DNA from: Alphaproteobacteria bacterium
GTDB taxonomy: Bacteria; Pseudomonadota; Alphaproteobacteria; Rhizobiales; Beijerinckiaceae
NCBI GenBank assembly: GCA_021325385.1
Contig: JAJPHH010000174.1
Coordinates: forward strand, 1 to 50,005
DNA length: 50,005 bases
Reading direction: 5' to 3'
The translations under genes and the position numbers were made by a program. This document shows, one piece after another, positions 25,150 to 32,802 of this stretch (the first letter of the stretch is position 1; every line of letters begins with the position of its first letter). The notes beneath the pieces were generated by a model. That model was not told the origin of the DNA, did no database searches, and was given only the letters and a program-made list of their open reading frames with translations.

Positions 25150-26035
25150 ACAACTCACCATCGCTGCGCCGTGGCGGCTCGTCAGGACGAGGCGGCGCTC
25201 GCGCGATCAAAAGCCGTTCGATCTCTTTCCGCTGTTTCGGCTGGCCGTGTTGCTCCTTGTCTCGAGCATCGTCCTTCTACCCTTGCTGGCGACCGCGATC
25301 GGCGGCTTCAAAGGGCTGGGCGAGCTGCGCACCAACCCGCTCGGCCTGCCGCATCCGTGGCAATGGCGCAATTATCTCGACATTCTGGAAAGCGCGCGCT
25401 ACTGGCGCGTGCTCGGCAATTCGCTGTTCATCGCCTGTTTCACCGTGGCGATCACGGTGGCGCTGGCGGCTATGGCGGCCTTCGCGTTCGCACATCTGAA
25501 GTTCTTCGGCAGCCGATTTCTGTTCACCTACATGACGCTCGGCCTGATGTTTCCGATCGCGACCGCAATCCTGCCGCTCTTCATCCGCGTGCGCGATCTC
25601 GGCCTGCTCGACACGCCCTGGGGCGTGATCTTGCCGCAATCGGCTTTCTACTTGGCGATGGCCGTCCTGTTGCTGCGCAACGGCTTTCGCCAATTGCCGA
25701 GCGAATTGCTCGACGCCGCGCTGGTCGACGGCTGCGGCTATGTCCGCTATTTTCTCTACGTGACGTTGCCCTTGTCGCGGCCGATTCTCTCGACGGTCGC
25801 GATCATCGCTTTCGTCAATTCCTGGAACAATTACATCGTGCCGCTGATCATGCTGAACAGCGAGCAGCTCTATCCATGGCCGCTCGGCATGATGGCCTAC
25901 GAGGGCGAATACATGACCTCCTGGCAATTGGTCCTCGCCTTCATCACGCTGACCATCCTGCCGGCGATCGTCATGTTCCTGCTGGCGCAGAAGCATATCG
26001 TGGCGGGCCTGACGGCCGGAGCGGTGAAAGGATAG
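25142..26035 (+). CDS. Carbohydrate ABC transporter permease (MalG/UgpE type)
   Basis: 297-residue inner-membrane partner of the preceding permease. A basic cytoplasmic N-terminus (RTRRRSRDQKPFD) leads into LFRLAVLLLVSSIVLLPLLA. The EAA loop is LLDAALVDGCGYVRYFLYVTLP and the C-terminus ends with the MalG-like QKHIVAGLTAGAVKG. The ATG at 25142 overlaps the upstream stop by 8 bp. No ATPase gene follows; the next gene, in the same direction after 125 bp, encodes a VOC-fold protein. Confidence 0.94.
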   Translation: MTEQLTIAAPWRLVRTRRRSRDQKPFDLFPLFRLAVLLLVSSIVLLPLLATAIGGFKGLGELRTNPLGLPHPWQWRNYLDILESARYWRVLGNSLFIACFTVAITVALAAMAAFAFAHLKFFGSRFLFTYMTLGLMFPIATAILPLFIRVRDLGLLDTPWGVILPQSAFYLAMAVLLLRNGFRQLPSELLDAALVDGCGYVRYFLYVTLPLSRPILSTVAIIAFVNSWNNYIVPLIMLNSEQLYPWPLGMMAYEGEYMTSWQLVLAFITLTILPAIVMFLLAQKHIVAGLTAGAVKG

Positions 26036-26160
26036 GACGGTCCGCTGGCCTGCCTATCGTCGGATACGCTCAGCGAGCCTTGTCCGATCGGATCGGCGCC
26101 GCGCCTCGCCCTTGGCGAAGTCGCCGTTCGGGATCGGACCGCCAGTCGATGGAGGCGCTC

Positions 26161-26550
26161 ATGGCGTTGCCGAACGCGATCGAGGTCGTGACCTTGTTTG
26201 TCGACGACGTCAGCGAAGCAAGAGCGTTTTACACGAAGGTCTTCGAGCCTGAGGAGATTTACCGAGACGAGGTTTCCTCCGTCCTGAAATTCGATGGCGC
26301 GATGGTCAACCTGCTTCAGGCTGCTCGGGCGCCGGACTTGGTGCAACCCGCGCCTGTCGCGCCAGCAGGATCAGGCGCGCGTATTCTGCTGACGATCAAG
26401 GTCGCCGACGTGGACGCCGTCTGCGCCGCGCTCCGCGAGCGCGGCGTCGCGCTGCTCAACGGACCGATCGATCGGCCATGGGGACGGCGCACGGCCGCCT
26501 TCGCCGATCCTTCCGGCCATGTCTGGGAAGTGGCTCACGATCTGAAATAA
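26161..26550 (+). CDS. VOC-family (glyoxalase/bleomycin resistance-like) protein
   Basis: 129-residue single vicinal-oxygen-chelate module pair: an N-terminal beta-alpha unit (VVTLFVDDVSEARAFYTKVF) and a C-terminal unit (ILLTIKVADVDAVCAALRERG ... FADPSGHVWEVAHDL). The C-terminal His-Glu pair around GHVWEV is the usual metal-site region. The function of such single-domain VOC proteins ranges from lyases and dioxygenases to antibiotic binding and cannot be decided here. The start at 26161 has GGAGG about 6 bp upstream; an in-frame ATG at 26149 is the alternative. The long open frame upstream is an overprint on the permease gene. Confidence 0.85.
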   Translation: MALPNAIEVVTLFVDDVSEARAFYTKVFEPEEIYRDEVSSVLKFDGAMVNLLQAARAPDLVQPAPVAPAGSGARILLTIKVADVDAVCAALRERGVALLNGPIDRPWGRRTAAFADPSGHVWEVAHDLK

Positions 26551-26733
26551 TCGCGCCGCAAATCGCGTTCCGCCGACGAGGGCGTTCATGGCCGACCCTG
26601 TGGCCGCCCGACCCGCCGGCGACCCACGCGGAGTTGAATTTCGCCGGCTGGAAAGGCCCCGTCGCGCGCCTTACTTTCACGGCTTATTTCCGGCGGCGAA
26701 GCTTGCCGGCCGCCTAAAGAGAAAGCCCCCCTC

Positions 26734-27732
26734 ATGACCATGCCGACAACCCGCCTCGGCCGCACCGGCCTGACCGTCTCCCGTCTCGCTCTGGGCACGA
26801 TGACTTTCGGCCTGCAGACGGACGAGGCGACCTCTCATCAGATTCTAGACAAAGCGGCGGCGGGCGGGATCAACTTCCTCGACACGGCTGACGTGTACCC
26901 GCTCGGCGGCGATCTTTCGACGGTCGGGCGCACCGAGGAGATCATCGGACGCTGGCTCAAGGACAAGCGCCAGTCCTTCATCCTCGCGACCAAGGCGGTC
27001 GGCAGGATGGGGCCCAACCCGTGGGACGAGGGCGCTTCACGCAAGCATTTGCTCGACGCGATCGACGCGTCGCTCCGCCGGCTGCAGACCGACTATGTCG
27101 ATCTCTACCAGCTTCATGCCGACGACTTGTCGACGCCGCTCGACGAAACCCTCGAAGCCCTGGACGCGATCGCCAAATCGGGCCGCGCCCGCTATGTCGG
27201 CCTTTCCAATTTCCTCGCCTATCGCGTCGCCAAGGCGCTCGGCCGCGCCGATCTAAACGCCTGGGAGCGGCCGGTCTCGCTGCAGCCGCGCTACAGCCTG
27301 CTGTTCCGCCAGATCGAGCGCGAATTGCTGCCGCTAGCGCTGGAGGAGGGCTTGGGCGTCATTCCTTATAATCCGCTCGCCGGCGGGCTGCTGACGGGCA
27401 AGCATAAAGCCGATTCCGCGCCGACGCCGGGCACGCGATTCACGCTGGGCAAGACCGCAGAAATGTACCGGGCCCGCTACTGGAACGAGCGCGACTTCTC
27501 GACCGTCGCGAGCTTGCAGCAGCTCGCCGGCGGAGCCGGCGTTTCGCTGACCACGCTCGCCGTCGCTTGGACCATGGCCAATCCGGCGATCACCGCACCT
27601 CTGCTCGGCGCGAGCCGGCCGGACCAGCTCGACGACACGCTCGCCGCGGCGGAATACAAGCTCGACCCGGCGCTGAAGGAGAAACTGGATACGCTGACCG
27701 CGGAATACCGGCGCGGCGACGCGCCGCGTTGA
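26734..27732 (+). CDS. Aldo/keto reductase
   Basis: 332-residue NADPH-dependent (beta/alpha)8 barrel oxidoreductase. The catalytic tetrad is complete: D50 (FLDTADVY), Y55, K87 (LATKAVGR) and H128 (DLYQLHADD). The cofactor-side motifs YVGLSNF and GVIPYNPLAGGLLTGK are typical of the AKR family related to YajO/Tas and beta-subunit-like reductases. It probably reduces sugar-derived or other aldehydes and ketones in the cytosol. Monocistronic by spacing: 183 bp from the VOC gene and followed by a GC-rich hairpin. An alternative start is the ATG at 26740. Confidence 0.93.
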   Translation: MTMPTTRLGRTGLTVSRLALGTMTFGLQTDEATSHQILDKAAAGGINFLDTADVYPLGGDLSTVGRTEEIIGRWLKDKRQSFILATKAVGRMGPNPWDEGASRKHLLDAIDASLRRLQTDYVDLYQLHADDLSTPLDETLEALDAIAKSGRARYVGLSNFLAYRVAKALGRADLNAWERPVSLQPRYSLLFRQIERELLPLALEEGLGVIPYNPLAGGLLTGKHKADSAPTPGTRFTLGKTAEMYRARYWNERDFSTVASLQQLAGGAGVSLTTLAVAWTMANPAITAPLLGASRPDQLDDTLAAAEYKLDPALKEKLDTLTAEYRRGDAPR

Positions 27733-27733
27733 A

Positions 27734-27756
27734 CCCCGCCTCGTTGCGAGGCGGGG
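27734..27756 (+). terminator. GC-rich hairpin after the aldo/keto reductase gene
   Basis: CCCCGCCTCG (27734-27743), loop TTG, CGAGGCGGGG (27747-27756), directly after the stop codon. A stable 10-bp stem but no T-tract, so efficiency as an intrinsic terminator is uncertain. Confidence 0.5.
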
Positions 27757-27800
27757 CGGATGAGGCCGCTCATTTCTCGACCCGCGTCTTCCGGCGGTCC

Positions 27801-27818
27801 ATTATGTCTAGACTTAAT
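27801..27818. promoter_or_regulatory. Palindrome ATTATGTCTAGACTTAAT upstream of amino acid importer
   Basis: 18-bp palindrome with a perfect GTCTAGAC core (27806-27813) and one mismatched pair, in an AT-rich island 137 bp before the binding-protein gene. GTCTAGAC cores are typical of operators for GntR regulators of the HutC/DasR type. The regulator is not identifiable from position alone. Confidence 0.5.
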
Positions 27819-27954
27819 AATGGCGGCCCGTTAGGCTTTCGGCTGCGAATTTGACGGTCGCCGGCCGCCGCCCGACAATCGTTCCAGCAACGCTTGAAGG
27901 GGCGAAGCCTCGGCGCGGTCCGAGAGATTTGCCAACCGAACGGGGGAGAGAGTC

Positions 27955-28809
27955 ATGACCATTTTCGACGCAAGCGGCCTGTCGCGCCGCGGCTTGCTCA
28001 AGACCGGGCTCGCCGGCGCGGCGGCGTCGGCCGCTTGGCTCGGCGGTTTGGGCCGCGCCTTCGCCGATACGCTCGCCGACGTCAAATCGCGCGGCGAGCT
28101 GGTCGCGGCGACCGAAATGCAATTTCCGCCTTTCGACATTTCCGACAATGGGACCTACAAGGGCGTCGACCGCGAACTCGTCGACGCGGTCGGCGCGACG
28201 CTTGGCGTCAAGGTCAAATATCTCGATCTGCCCTGGACCAGCGTTCTGCCCGGCCTCGAGGCGAAGAAGTTCGACATCTGCATCGCCCCGGTCACGATCA
28301 CCAAGGAGCGGATGAAGCGCTATCTCTTCACCGTGCCGATCGCCGACGCCACCGCGGCTTTGATGAAGCGCGCCAACGACGATTCGATCAACAAGCCGGA
28401 AGACCTTGCCGGCAAGACGGTCGGCGGCCAGAAGGGCACGTCGCAGCTCGCCCAGATCAAGGAGTTCGGCGCCAAGCTGCCGAAGCCGATCGAGGTGAAG
28501 GAGTACGTCGACAACAATCAGTCCTATGCCGATCTCGCGGCGGGGCGTATCGACGCGTCGGTCAATTCGTTGCCCAATCTCGCCTATGTCGCCGCGCAGC
28601 GGCCGGACACGTTCAAAGTCGTGCTGCCGCCCTTCGGCCAGCCGACCTATTTCTCCTGGGTCGGCCGGCTCGAGGACAAGACTTTGATCGACGCGATCAA
28701 CGCCGCGATCATCAAGGCCGAGTCCGATGGGACCATGGCGGCGATCCAGAAGAAATGGTTCGGCCAGACCACCGATCTGCCGAAGACCGTGCCCGAGCCG
28801 ACGATCTGA
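27955..28809 (+). CDS. Amino acid ABC transporter substrate-binding protein (family 3), Tat signal
   Basis: 284-residue periplasmic binding protein for a polar amino acid. The N-terminus has a twin-arginine motif (SRRGLLKTGLAGAAAS, Arg 11-12) and a cleavage region RAFAD. The mature part matches HisJ/GlnH/FliY proteins: ELVAATEMQFPPFDI, YKGVDRELVDAVG, LPWTSVLPGLEAKKFDICIAPVTIT and the late NAAIIKAESDGTMAAIQKKWFG. A strong GGGGGAGAG ribosome site supports the start. The operon order is binding protein, permease, permease, ATPase. The ligand cannot be read off; the nearby hut genes make histidine worth testing, but other amino acids are equally possible. Confidence 0.93.
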   Translation: MTIFDASGLSRRGLLKTGLAGAAASAAWLGGLGRAFADTLADVKSRGELVAATEMQFPPFDISDNGTYKGVDRELVDAVGATLGVKVKYLDLPWTSVLPGLEAKKFDICIAPVTITKERMKRYLFTVPIADATAALMKRANDDSINKPEDLAGKTVGGQKGTSQLAQIKEFGAKLPKPIEVKEYVDNNQSYADLAAGRIDASVNSLPNLAYVAAQRPDTFKVVLPPFGQPTYFSWVGRLEDKTLIDAINAAIIKAESDGTMAAIQKKWFGQTTDLPKTVPEPTI

Positions 28810-28813
28810 GGTG

Positions 28814-28851
28814 AAAAGCGAGGCGCGGCCTTCCAGACTGCCTCGCTTTTT
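28814..28851 (+). terminator. Hairpin with T-run between binding protein and permease genes
   Basis: AAAAGCGAGGC (28814-28824) pairs exactly with GCCTCGCTTTT (28840-28850), 15-nt loop, ending in TTTTT. It lies 4 bp after the binding-protein stop. Likely a partial terminator or mRNA stabiliser that favours binding-protein expression. Confidence 0.7.
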
Positions 28852-28870
28852 GAGCCACGCCATATGAAAT

Positions 28871-28959
28871 CCGTCATTGCGAGGAGCGAAGCGACGAAGC
28901 AATCCATTCACCGGGTGACGCCCTTCGAATGGATTGCTTCGCTTCGCTCGCAATGACGG
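28871..28959. repeat. Palindromic intergenic repeat (CATTGCGAG family), copy B
   Basis: 89 bp, from CCGTCATTGCGAGGAGCGAA to TTCGCTCGCAATGACGG. It lies inside the amino acid importer operon between binding-protein and first permease genes, directly behind the hairpin at 28814. The longer frame of the next gene runs into it, which argues for the internal start at 28973. Confidence 0.85.
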
Positions 28960-28972
28960 ACGCGACAGCGCG

Positions 28973-29629
28973 ATGCGCTTCGACATCATCCTCCATTCGC
29001 TCGGCTATTTGCTGCGGGCCGCGGCCGTCACGGTCGCGCTGTCGCTCGCCGGCATCGCGCTCGGCTTCGTCATCGGCGCGCTGGTCTGCGCTGCGCGGCG
29101 CTCCGGCGATCGCTTCCTCCGCCGACTCGGCGGCTTCTATGTCAGCTTCTTTCGCGGCGTGCCGCTGCTGGTCCAGCTCCTGTTCATCTACTATTTCCTC
29201 GCCGAATACGGGCTCGACGTGCCGGCCGTGGTTGCGGCGATCGGCGGACTCGGCCTTGCTTCCGGCGCGTACCAAGCTGAGATCCTGCGCGGCGCCTTGA
29301 ATGCGACGCCGGCCGGCCAGGCCGAGGCGGCGACGGCGCTCGGCTTTGCGCCGTTCGACATCTGGCGGCGCATCCTGCTGCCGCAGGCCCTGCGCATCGC
29401 CGCGCCGCCGCTGATCAACGAATTCATCCTGCTGCTCAAGGCCTCCTCGCTCGTCTCCGTGGTCGGCATCGCCGAGTTGACGCGAGTCAGCATGAACATC
29501 GCGTCGATGACCTACCGGCCCTTCGAAGCGTACCTCGCCGGCGGCATGATCTATCTCGCCATCAATCTCTGCCTCGCCGCGTTTGGCGCATTCGCCGAGC
29601 GGCGTCTGGCGGCGGGCGGCTCGACGTGA
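28973..29629 (+). CDS. Amino acid ABC transporter permease (HisM/GlnP type), first
   Basis: 218-residue inner-membrane subunit with about five helices, starting with an AAAVTVALSLAGIALGFVIGAL segment. The EAA-like loop is TPAGQAEAATALGFAPFDIW, with PQALRIAAPPL after it, as in His/Glu/Gln-type permeases. The ATG at 28973 follows the palindromic repeat; an upstream in-frame start at 28934 lies within the repeat and is rejected. The stop overlaps the next permease (GTGA), so the pair is coupled. Confidence 0.92.
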   Translation: MRFDIILHSLGYLLRAAAVTVALSLAGIALGFVIGALVCAARRSGDRFLRRLGGFYVSFFRGVPLLVQLLFIYYFLAEYGLDVPAVVAAIGGLGLASGAYQAEILRGALNATPAGQAEAATALGFAPFDIWRRILLPQALRIAAPPLINEFILLLKASSLVSVVGIAELTRVSMNIASMTYRPFEAYLAGGMIYLAINLCLAAFGAFAERRLAAGGST

Positions 29630-30294
29630 GTTTCGCAGTCCTTCTGCATTATCTGCCGTCGCTGATCGCAGGCTTCGGCGTGACCGTGCTGTGCTGGAGC
29701 GCCGGCTCGATTCTCGGTCTGGCGATCGGCTTCGCCGTCGCCTTGCTCAATCGGCTGCCGGCGCCGCCGCTGCGCTGGCTGCTCCGCGCCTATGTCGAAA
29801 TCCTGCGCGGCACGCCCTTTCTCGTGCAGCTCTTCCTGCTTTACGCGGGCGGCCCCTATATCGGCTTGAGGCTGAGCGCCACGGCGGCCGGAATCCTTGG
29901 ACTCGGCCTCTATTCCTCGGCCTATTTCGCCGAGATTTTCCGCGCCGGCTTCGCCGCCGTGCCGCAAGGCCAGATTGAGGCGGCGATGAGCGTCGGCATG
30001 ACGCCGGGCGACATTCTCTGGCGCGTCACGCTGCCGATCGCCTTGGCGTCGACGGTTCCGGCGATTGTCAATATGCTCGTCATCCTGTCGAAGGAGACGG
30101 TCGTCCTGTCGATCATCACGGTGCCTGAACTGATGTACCAGATGCAGACCATGGCCGCCGAGACATTCACCGCTTTCGACGCGATCTTCGCCATGGCGAT
30201 CTTCTATTGGCTGCTGGTCGAGGCGGTGTCGCGGGTCGGCCGGCGGTTGGAGATCAAGCTCACTGCGTTCATGGCGCGCGAGGCCTCGGCGTGA
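29626..30294 (+). CDS. Amino acid ABC transporter permease (HisQ/GlnP type), second
   Basis: 222-residue inner-membrane partner of the preceding gene, starting at a GTG within a GTGA overlap. The helices and EAA loop (VPQGQIEAAMSVGMTPGDIL, then TLPIALASTVPAIVN) match polar amino acid permeases. Two different permeases of this size form the heterodimeric channel typical of His/Lys/Arg/Orn-type importers. The next gene also starts in a GTGA overlap. Confidence 0.93.
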   Translation: MSFAVLLHYLPSLIAGFGVTVLCWSAGSILGLAIGFAVALLNRLPAPPLRWLLRAYVEILRGTPFLVQLFLLYAGGPYIGLRLSATAAGILGLGLYSSAYFAEIFRAGFAAVPQGQIEAAMSVGMTPGDILWRVTLPIALASTVPAIVNMLVILSKETVVLSIITVPELMYQMQTMAAETFTAFDAIFAMAIFYWLLVEAVSRVGRRLEIKLTAFMAREASA

Positions 30295-31070
30295 GCGAGG
30301 CCATGATCGAGATCAAGCGCGTCTCGAAAAGCTTCGGCGCGCTGCAAGTGCTGCGCGAGGTCGATCTTTCCGTCGCCCGCTCCGAAGTCGTCTGCCTGAT
30401 CGGCCCGAGCGGCTCCGGCAAGAGCACGTTGCTGCGCTGCGTGAATTTTCTCGAGGCCTATGACAGCGGCGAAATCCGCATCGAGGGCCGGCTGATCGGC
30501 TATCGCGACGAGCCCGGCGGCCGCCGGCCGATGCCGGCGCGGGACCTCCGAGAGATGCGCCGCGAGATCGGCATGGTGTTCCAGCATTTCAATCTCTGGC
30601 CGCATATGACCGCGCTCGGCAATGTCGCCGAGCCGCTGAAGCGCGTGCGCGGCCTGCCCGCGAGCGAAGCGGACGAGCGCGCTTTGGCGATGCTGAAGCG
30701 CGTCGGCCTCGCCGACAAGGCCGCCGCCTATCCGGGCAAGCTCTCGGGCGGCCAGCAGCAGCGGGTCGCCATCGCCCGCGCCCTCGCCATGCAGCCGCGG
30801 CTGATGCTGTTCGACGAGCCGACCTCGGCGCTCGATCCGGAACTGGTCGGCGAAGTGCTGGAGGTGATGCGCGATCTCGCCGCCGAAGGCATGACCATGC
30901 TGATCGTGACTCACGAAATGGGCTTCGCCGCCCATGTCGCCGACCGCATCGCCTTCATCGATTCAGGCCGCATCGTCGAGCAGGGCCCGCCGAAGAAGGT
31001 GTTCCACGAAAGCGCCGAACCGCGGGTGCGGCAGTTTTTACAGACGTACCATGATAGGAACAGTTTCTAA
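30291..31070 (+). CDS. Amino acid ABC transporter ATP-binding protein (HisP/GlnQ type)
   Basis: 259-residue ATPase. Walker A is GPSGSGKST, the Q-loop lies in [13 protein letters not shown] (typical of GlnQ/HisP), the signature is [15 protein letters not shown], Walker B is [14 protein letters not shown] and the H-loop is [16 protein letters not shown] start at the GTG (30291) that overlaps the upstream stop; the ATG at 30303 is an alternative. The reading frame is open further upstream but overlaps the permease. It completes a four-gene amino acid importer. Confidence 0.95.
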   Translation: MSEAMIEIKRVSKSFGALQVLREVDLSVARSEVVCLIGPSGSGKSTLLRCVNFLEAYDSGEIRIEGRLIGYRDEPGGRRPMPARDLREMRREIGMVFQHFNLWPHMTALGNVAEPLKRVRGLPASEADERALAMLKRVGLADKAAAYPGKLSGGQQQRVAIARALAMQPRLMLFDEPTSALDPELVGEVLEVMRDLAAEGMTMLIVTHEMGFAAHVADRIAFIDSGRIVEQGPPKKVFHESAEPRVRQFLQTYHDRNSF

Positions 31071-31076
31071 CCGCCT

Positions 31077-31161
31077 GTCATTGCGAGGAGCGAAGCGACG
31101 AAGCAATCCATTCGCAGGGCTGTACCTTACGAATGGATTGCTTCGCTTCGCTCGCAATGAC
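31077..31161. repeat. Palindromic intergenic repeat (CATTGCGAG family), copy C
   Basis: 85 bp, from GTCATTGCGAGGAGCGAAGC to CTTCGCTCGCAATGAC. It fills the space between the convergent ATPase and DUF3095 genes and could serve as a bidirectional terminator-like hairpin. Confidence 0.87.
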
Positions 31162-31176
31162 TGAGTTCGCTTTGCG

Positions 31177-32334
31177 CTAAGCGGCGTCAGCCGCAACCAC
31201 TCGCCGCTCCTTCATCGCCTTCGCCGCCATCGCATAGCCGCCGCCGGCGCCGTCGACGAAATGGACGTGGCTGCGGTCGGTCAGCGAGGGCGCGTAGCAA
31301 GTCAGCAGCGCGTTGCTCTGCCGGAAGGCGCCGTATTCGGCAATGTCGCTCGCCTGCTGTAATCGTCGCTCGAGCGCCTCGGCGAAATCTTCCGAACAGT
31401 CGAGCGTCATGCGCAAGCCGTCGTCGAATTTGCGGAAGTCGGAATTCGCGACGACATCGTTGACATATTCGACAGCGTCGAATTTCCCGGCCTTCAGCTT
31501 CAAGGTCGTGGTGATCCGCGCGCCCCACACGTTGTAAGCCGCTCGCAAACGCCGAAACAGGCGCGCCGCCCCCGGCGGCGCCGAGGCGGCCTCGAGCTCG
31601 ATGCCCTGTTTGGGCCATGGCAGATGAAGGCTCGACAAGGTGATCGGCCGGCCGCCGTCCTTGGCGCTCATCGCCATCTGGACGACCTCTTCGACAAGGG
31701 CGGCGAAACGCTCGTCGGCTTCGCCGCGCGGGGCGACGATGAGGGAGAGGATCGTCCCATTCGCCGCCGGCGCGACGCTCCAGCGACACGAGAGGTCGGA
31801 AAGGTCCGGCCGCGAGCCGGGCGGCGCGGGTTCGAGTTGATAGAGGCCGCGTTTCGCCTCCATCTCGACATAGGCAAGGCCGCCGCCGACGAACATCGCG
31901 TAAGTGCAGTGAGGCGAGGCGGCGAAGCGCCCGACGCGCACGTCGCGCCCGGCGGCGCGGATGTCGGCGATCGGGATCATGGCCACTCGCAACTCGATCT
32001 GCAGCTCTTCTCTTGCGAAGACGGCCATGGCTCTGAGCGCTTCCGCCGCGAGCGGCGCATCGGCGGCGCTGACGGCAAAGCTCGCCCCGTCGCCGCCAAA
32101 GACGAAGGGGAACGGCTTGCGTTTGAGCGCGTTGGACACGGCGGCGATCACGCCGGCGCCGACCATGTTCACCGCTTTGTAGCGGCCTTCGGCGATCGCC
32201 TTGGTCGAGCCGATGACGTCGGAAAATCCGATCGACCAGTCGTCCGGAACGGGGCGATAGCTCGCTGGCTTCATCACGTCGCCGAAACTGTCGAAGACGG
32301 GGACGCTCGCGTAGAAATCCGCTTCGCCGCTCAT
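31177..32334 (-). CDS. DUF3095 family protein with class III nucleotidyl cyclase-like motifs
   Basis: 385 residues; I recognise the DUF3095 layout. The N-terminal part contains FSDVIGST (37-44), which resembles the metal-binding FADIVGST loop of class III adenylate/guanylate cyclases. FVFGGDGASFAV (78-89) resembles the second metal-binding GDG strand. The C-terminal third has DGLRMTLDCSEDFAEALERRL, another family-typical stretch. No other domain, signal peptide or membrane segment is seen, so it is cytoplasmic. A nucleotide cyclase or related nucleotide-binding role is inference from the motifs; no function is established to my knowledge. Confidence 0.82.
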   Translation of the reverse strand: MSGEADFYASVPVFDSFGDVMKPASYRPVPDDWSIGFSDVIGSTKAIAEGRYKAVNMVGAGVIAAVSNALKRKPFPFVFGGDGASFAVSAADAPLAAEALRAMAVFAREELQIELRVAMIPIADIRAAGRDVRVGRFAASPHCTYAMFVGGGLAYVEMEAKRGLYQLEPAPPGSRPDLSDLSCRWSVAPAANGTILSLIVAPRGEADERFAALVEEVVQMAMSAKDGGRPITLSSLHLPWPKQGIELEAASAPPGAARLFRRLRAAYNVWGARITTTLKLKAGKFDAVEYVNDVVANSDFRKFDDGLRMTLDCSEDFAEALERRLQQASDIAEYGAFRQSNALLTCYAPSLTDRSHVHFVDGAGGGYAMAAKAMKERRVVAADAA

Positions 32335-32607
32335 TGGATGCGCCTCTGCGCCATAGGGTGGTTAATTCATCATTCTATCTCTGTTACGGGAAAGGCGCAG
32401 CGGGGTTTCGCCTGGGCCTGATTCGCTCCGCCGCAGGCAATGGCGCCGCCGGCGCCGCCGTCTCATCGCGGAAGGCCGCGCCGCCCTCTCCTTCAAGCCG
32501 GAGAAGGGCTTAGCGTTCGCTCCCACGGGCCTGCGCTGCAATTAGCTGAAAATTAACCATCCCGGACGCATCCAGGACCAGGGCCTGAGGGATCAGGAGG
32601 ACAGACG

Positions 32608-32802
32608 ATGGATATAAATCTGGAGCAGCAGGTCCGCTTGCGCGCCTATGAAATATGGCTTCGCGACGGAATGGCTCATGGCCGAGATTCCGATCATTGG
32701 TACGCCGCCGAATGTGAAATTCTCGCTGAGCGCGCGACCGCCGCCAAGCCCAAGCGCAAAGCCAAGAGCGGCAAGGGCAAAAGGGAATTGGGGCCGCGCT
32801 AG
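32608..32802 (+). CDS. DUF2934 family small protein
   Basis: 64 residues. The first half ([25 protein letters not shown]) is the DUF2934 signature found in many rhizobial and other proteobacterial small proteins. The second half is a Lys/Ala-rich basic tail ([16 protein letters not shown]). There is an excellent AGGAGG ribosome site 7 bp before the ATG. The function is unknown; the basic tail would allow nucleic acid binding, which is speculation. Its stop codon shares the tetranucleotide CTAG with the stop of the convergent hutU gene. Confidence 0.85.
   Translation: MDINLEQQVRLRAYEIWLRDGMAHGRDSDHWYAAECEILAERATAAKPKRKAKSGKGKRELGPR

Noticed and set aside
27955-31070. Naming the amino acid importer as the histidine transporter of the hut system
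   Set aside because: It is separated from hut by two unrelated genes, has a different upstream palindrome, and the binding protein motifs do not fix the ligand.
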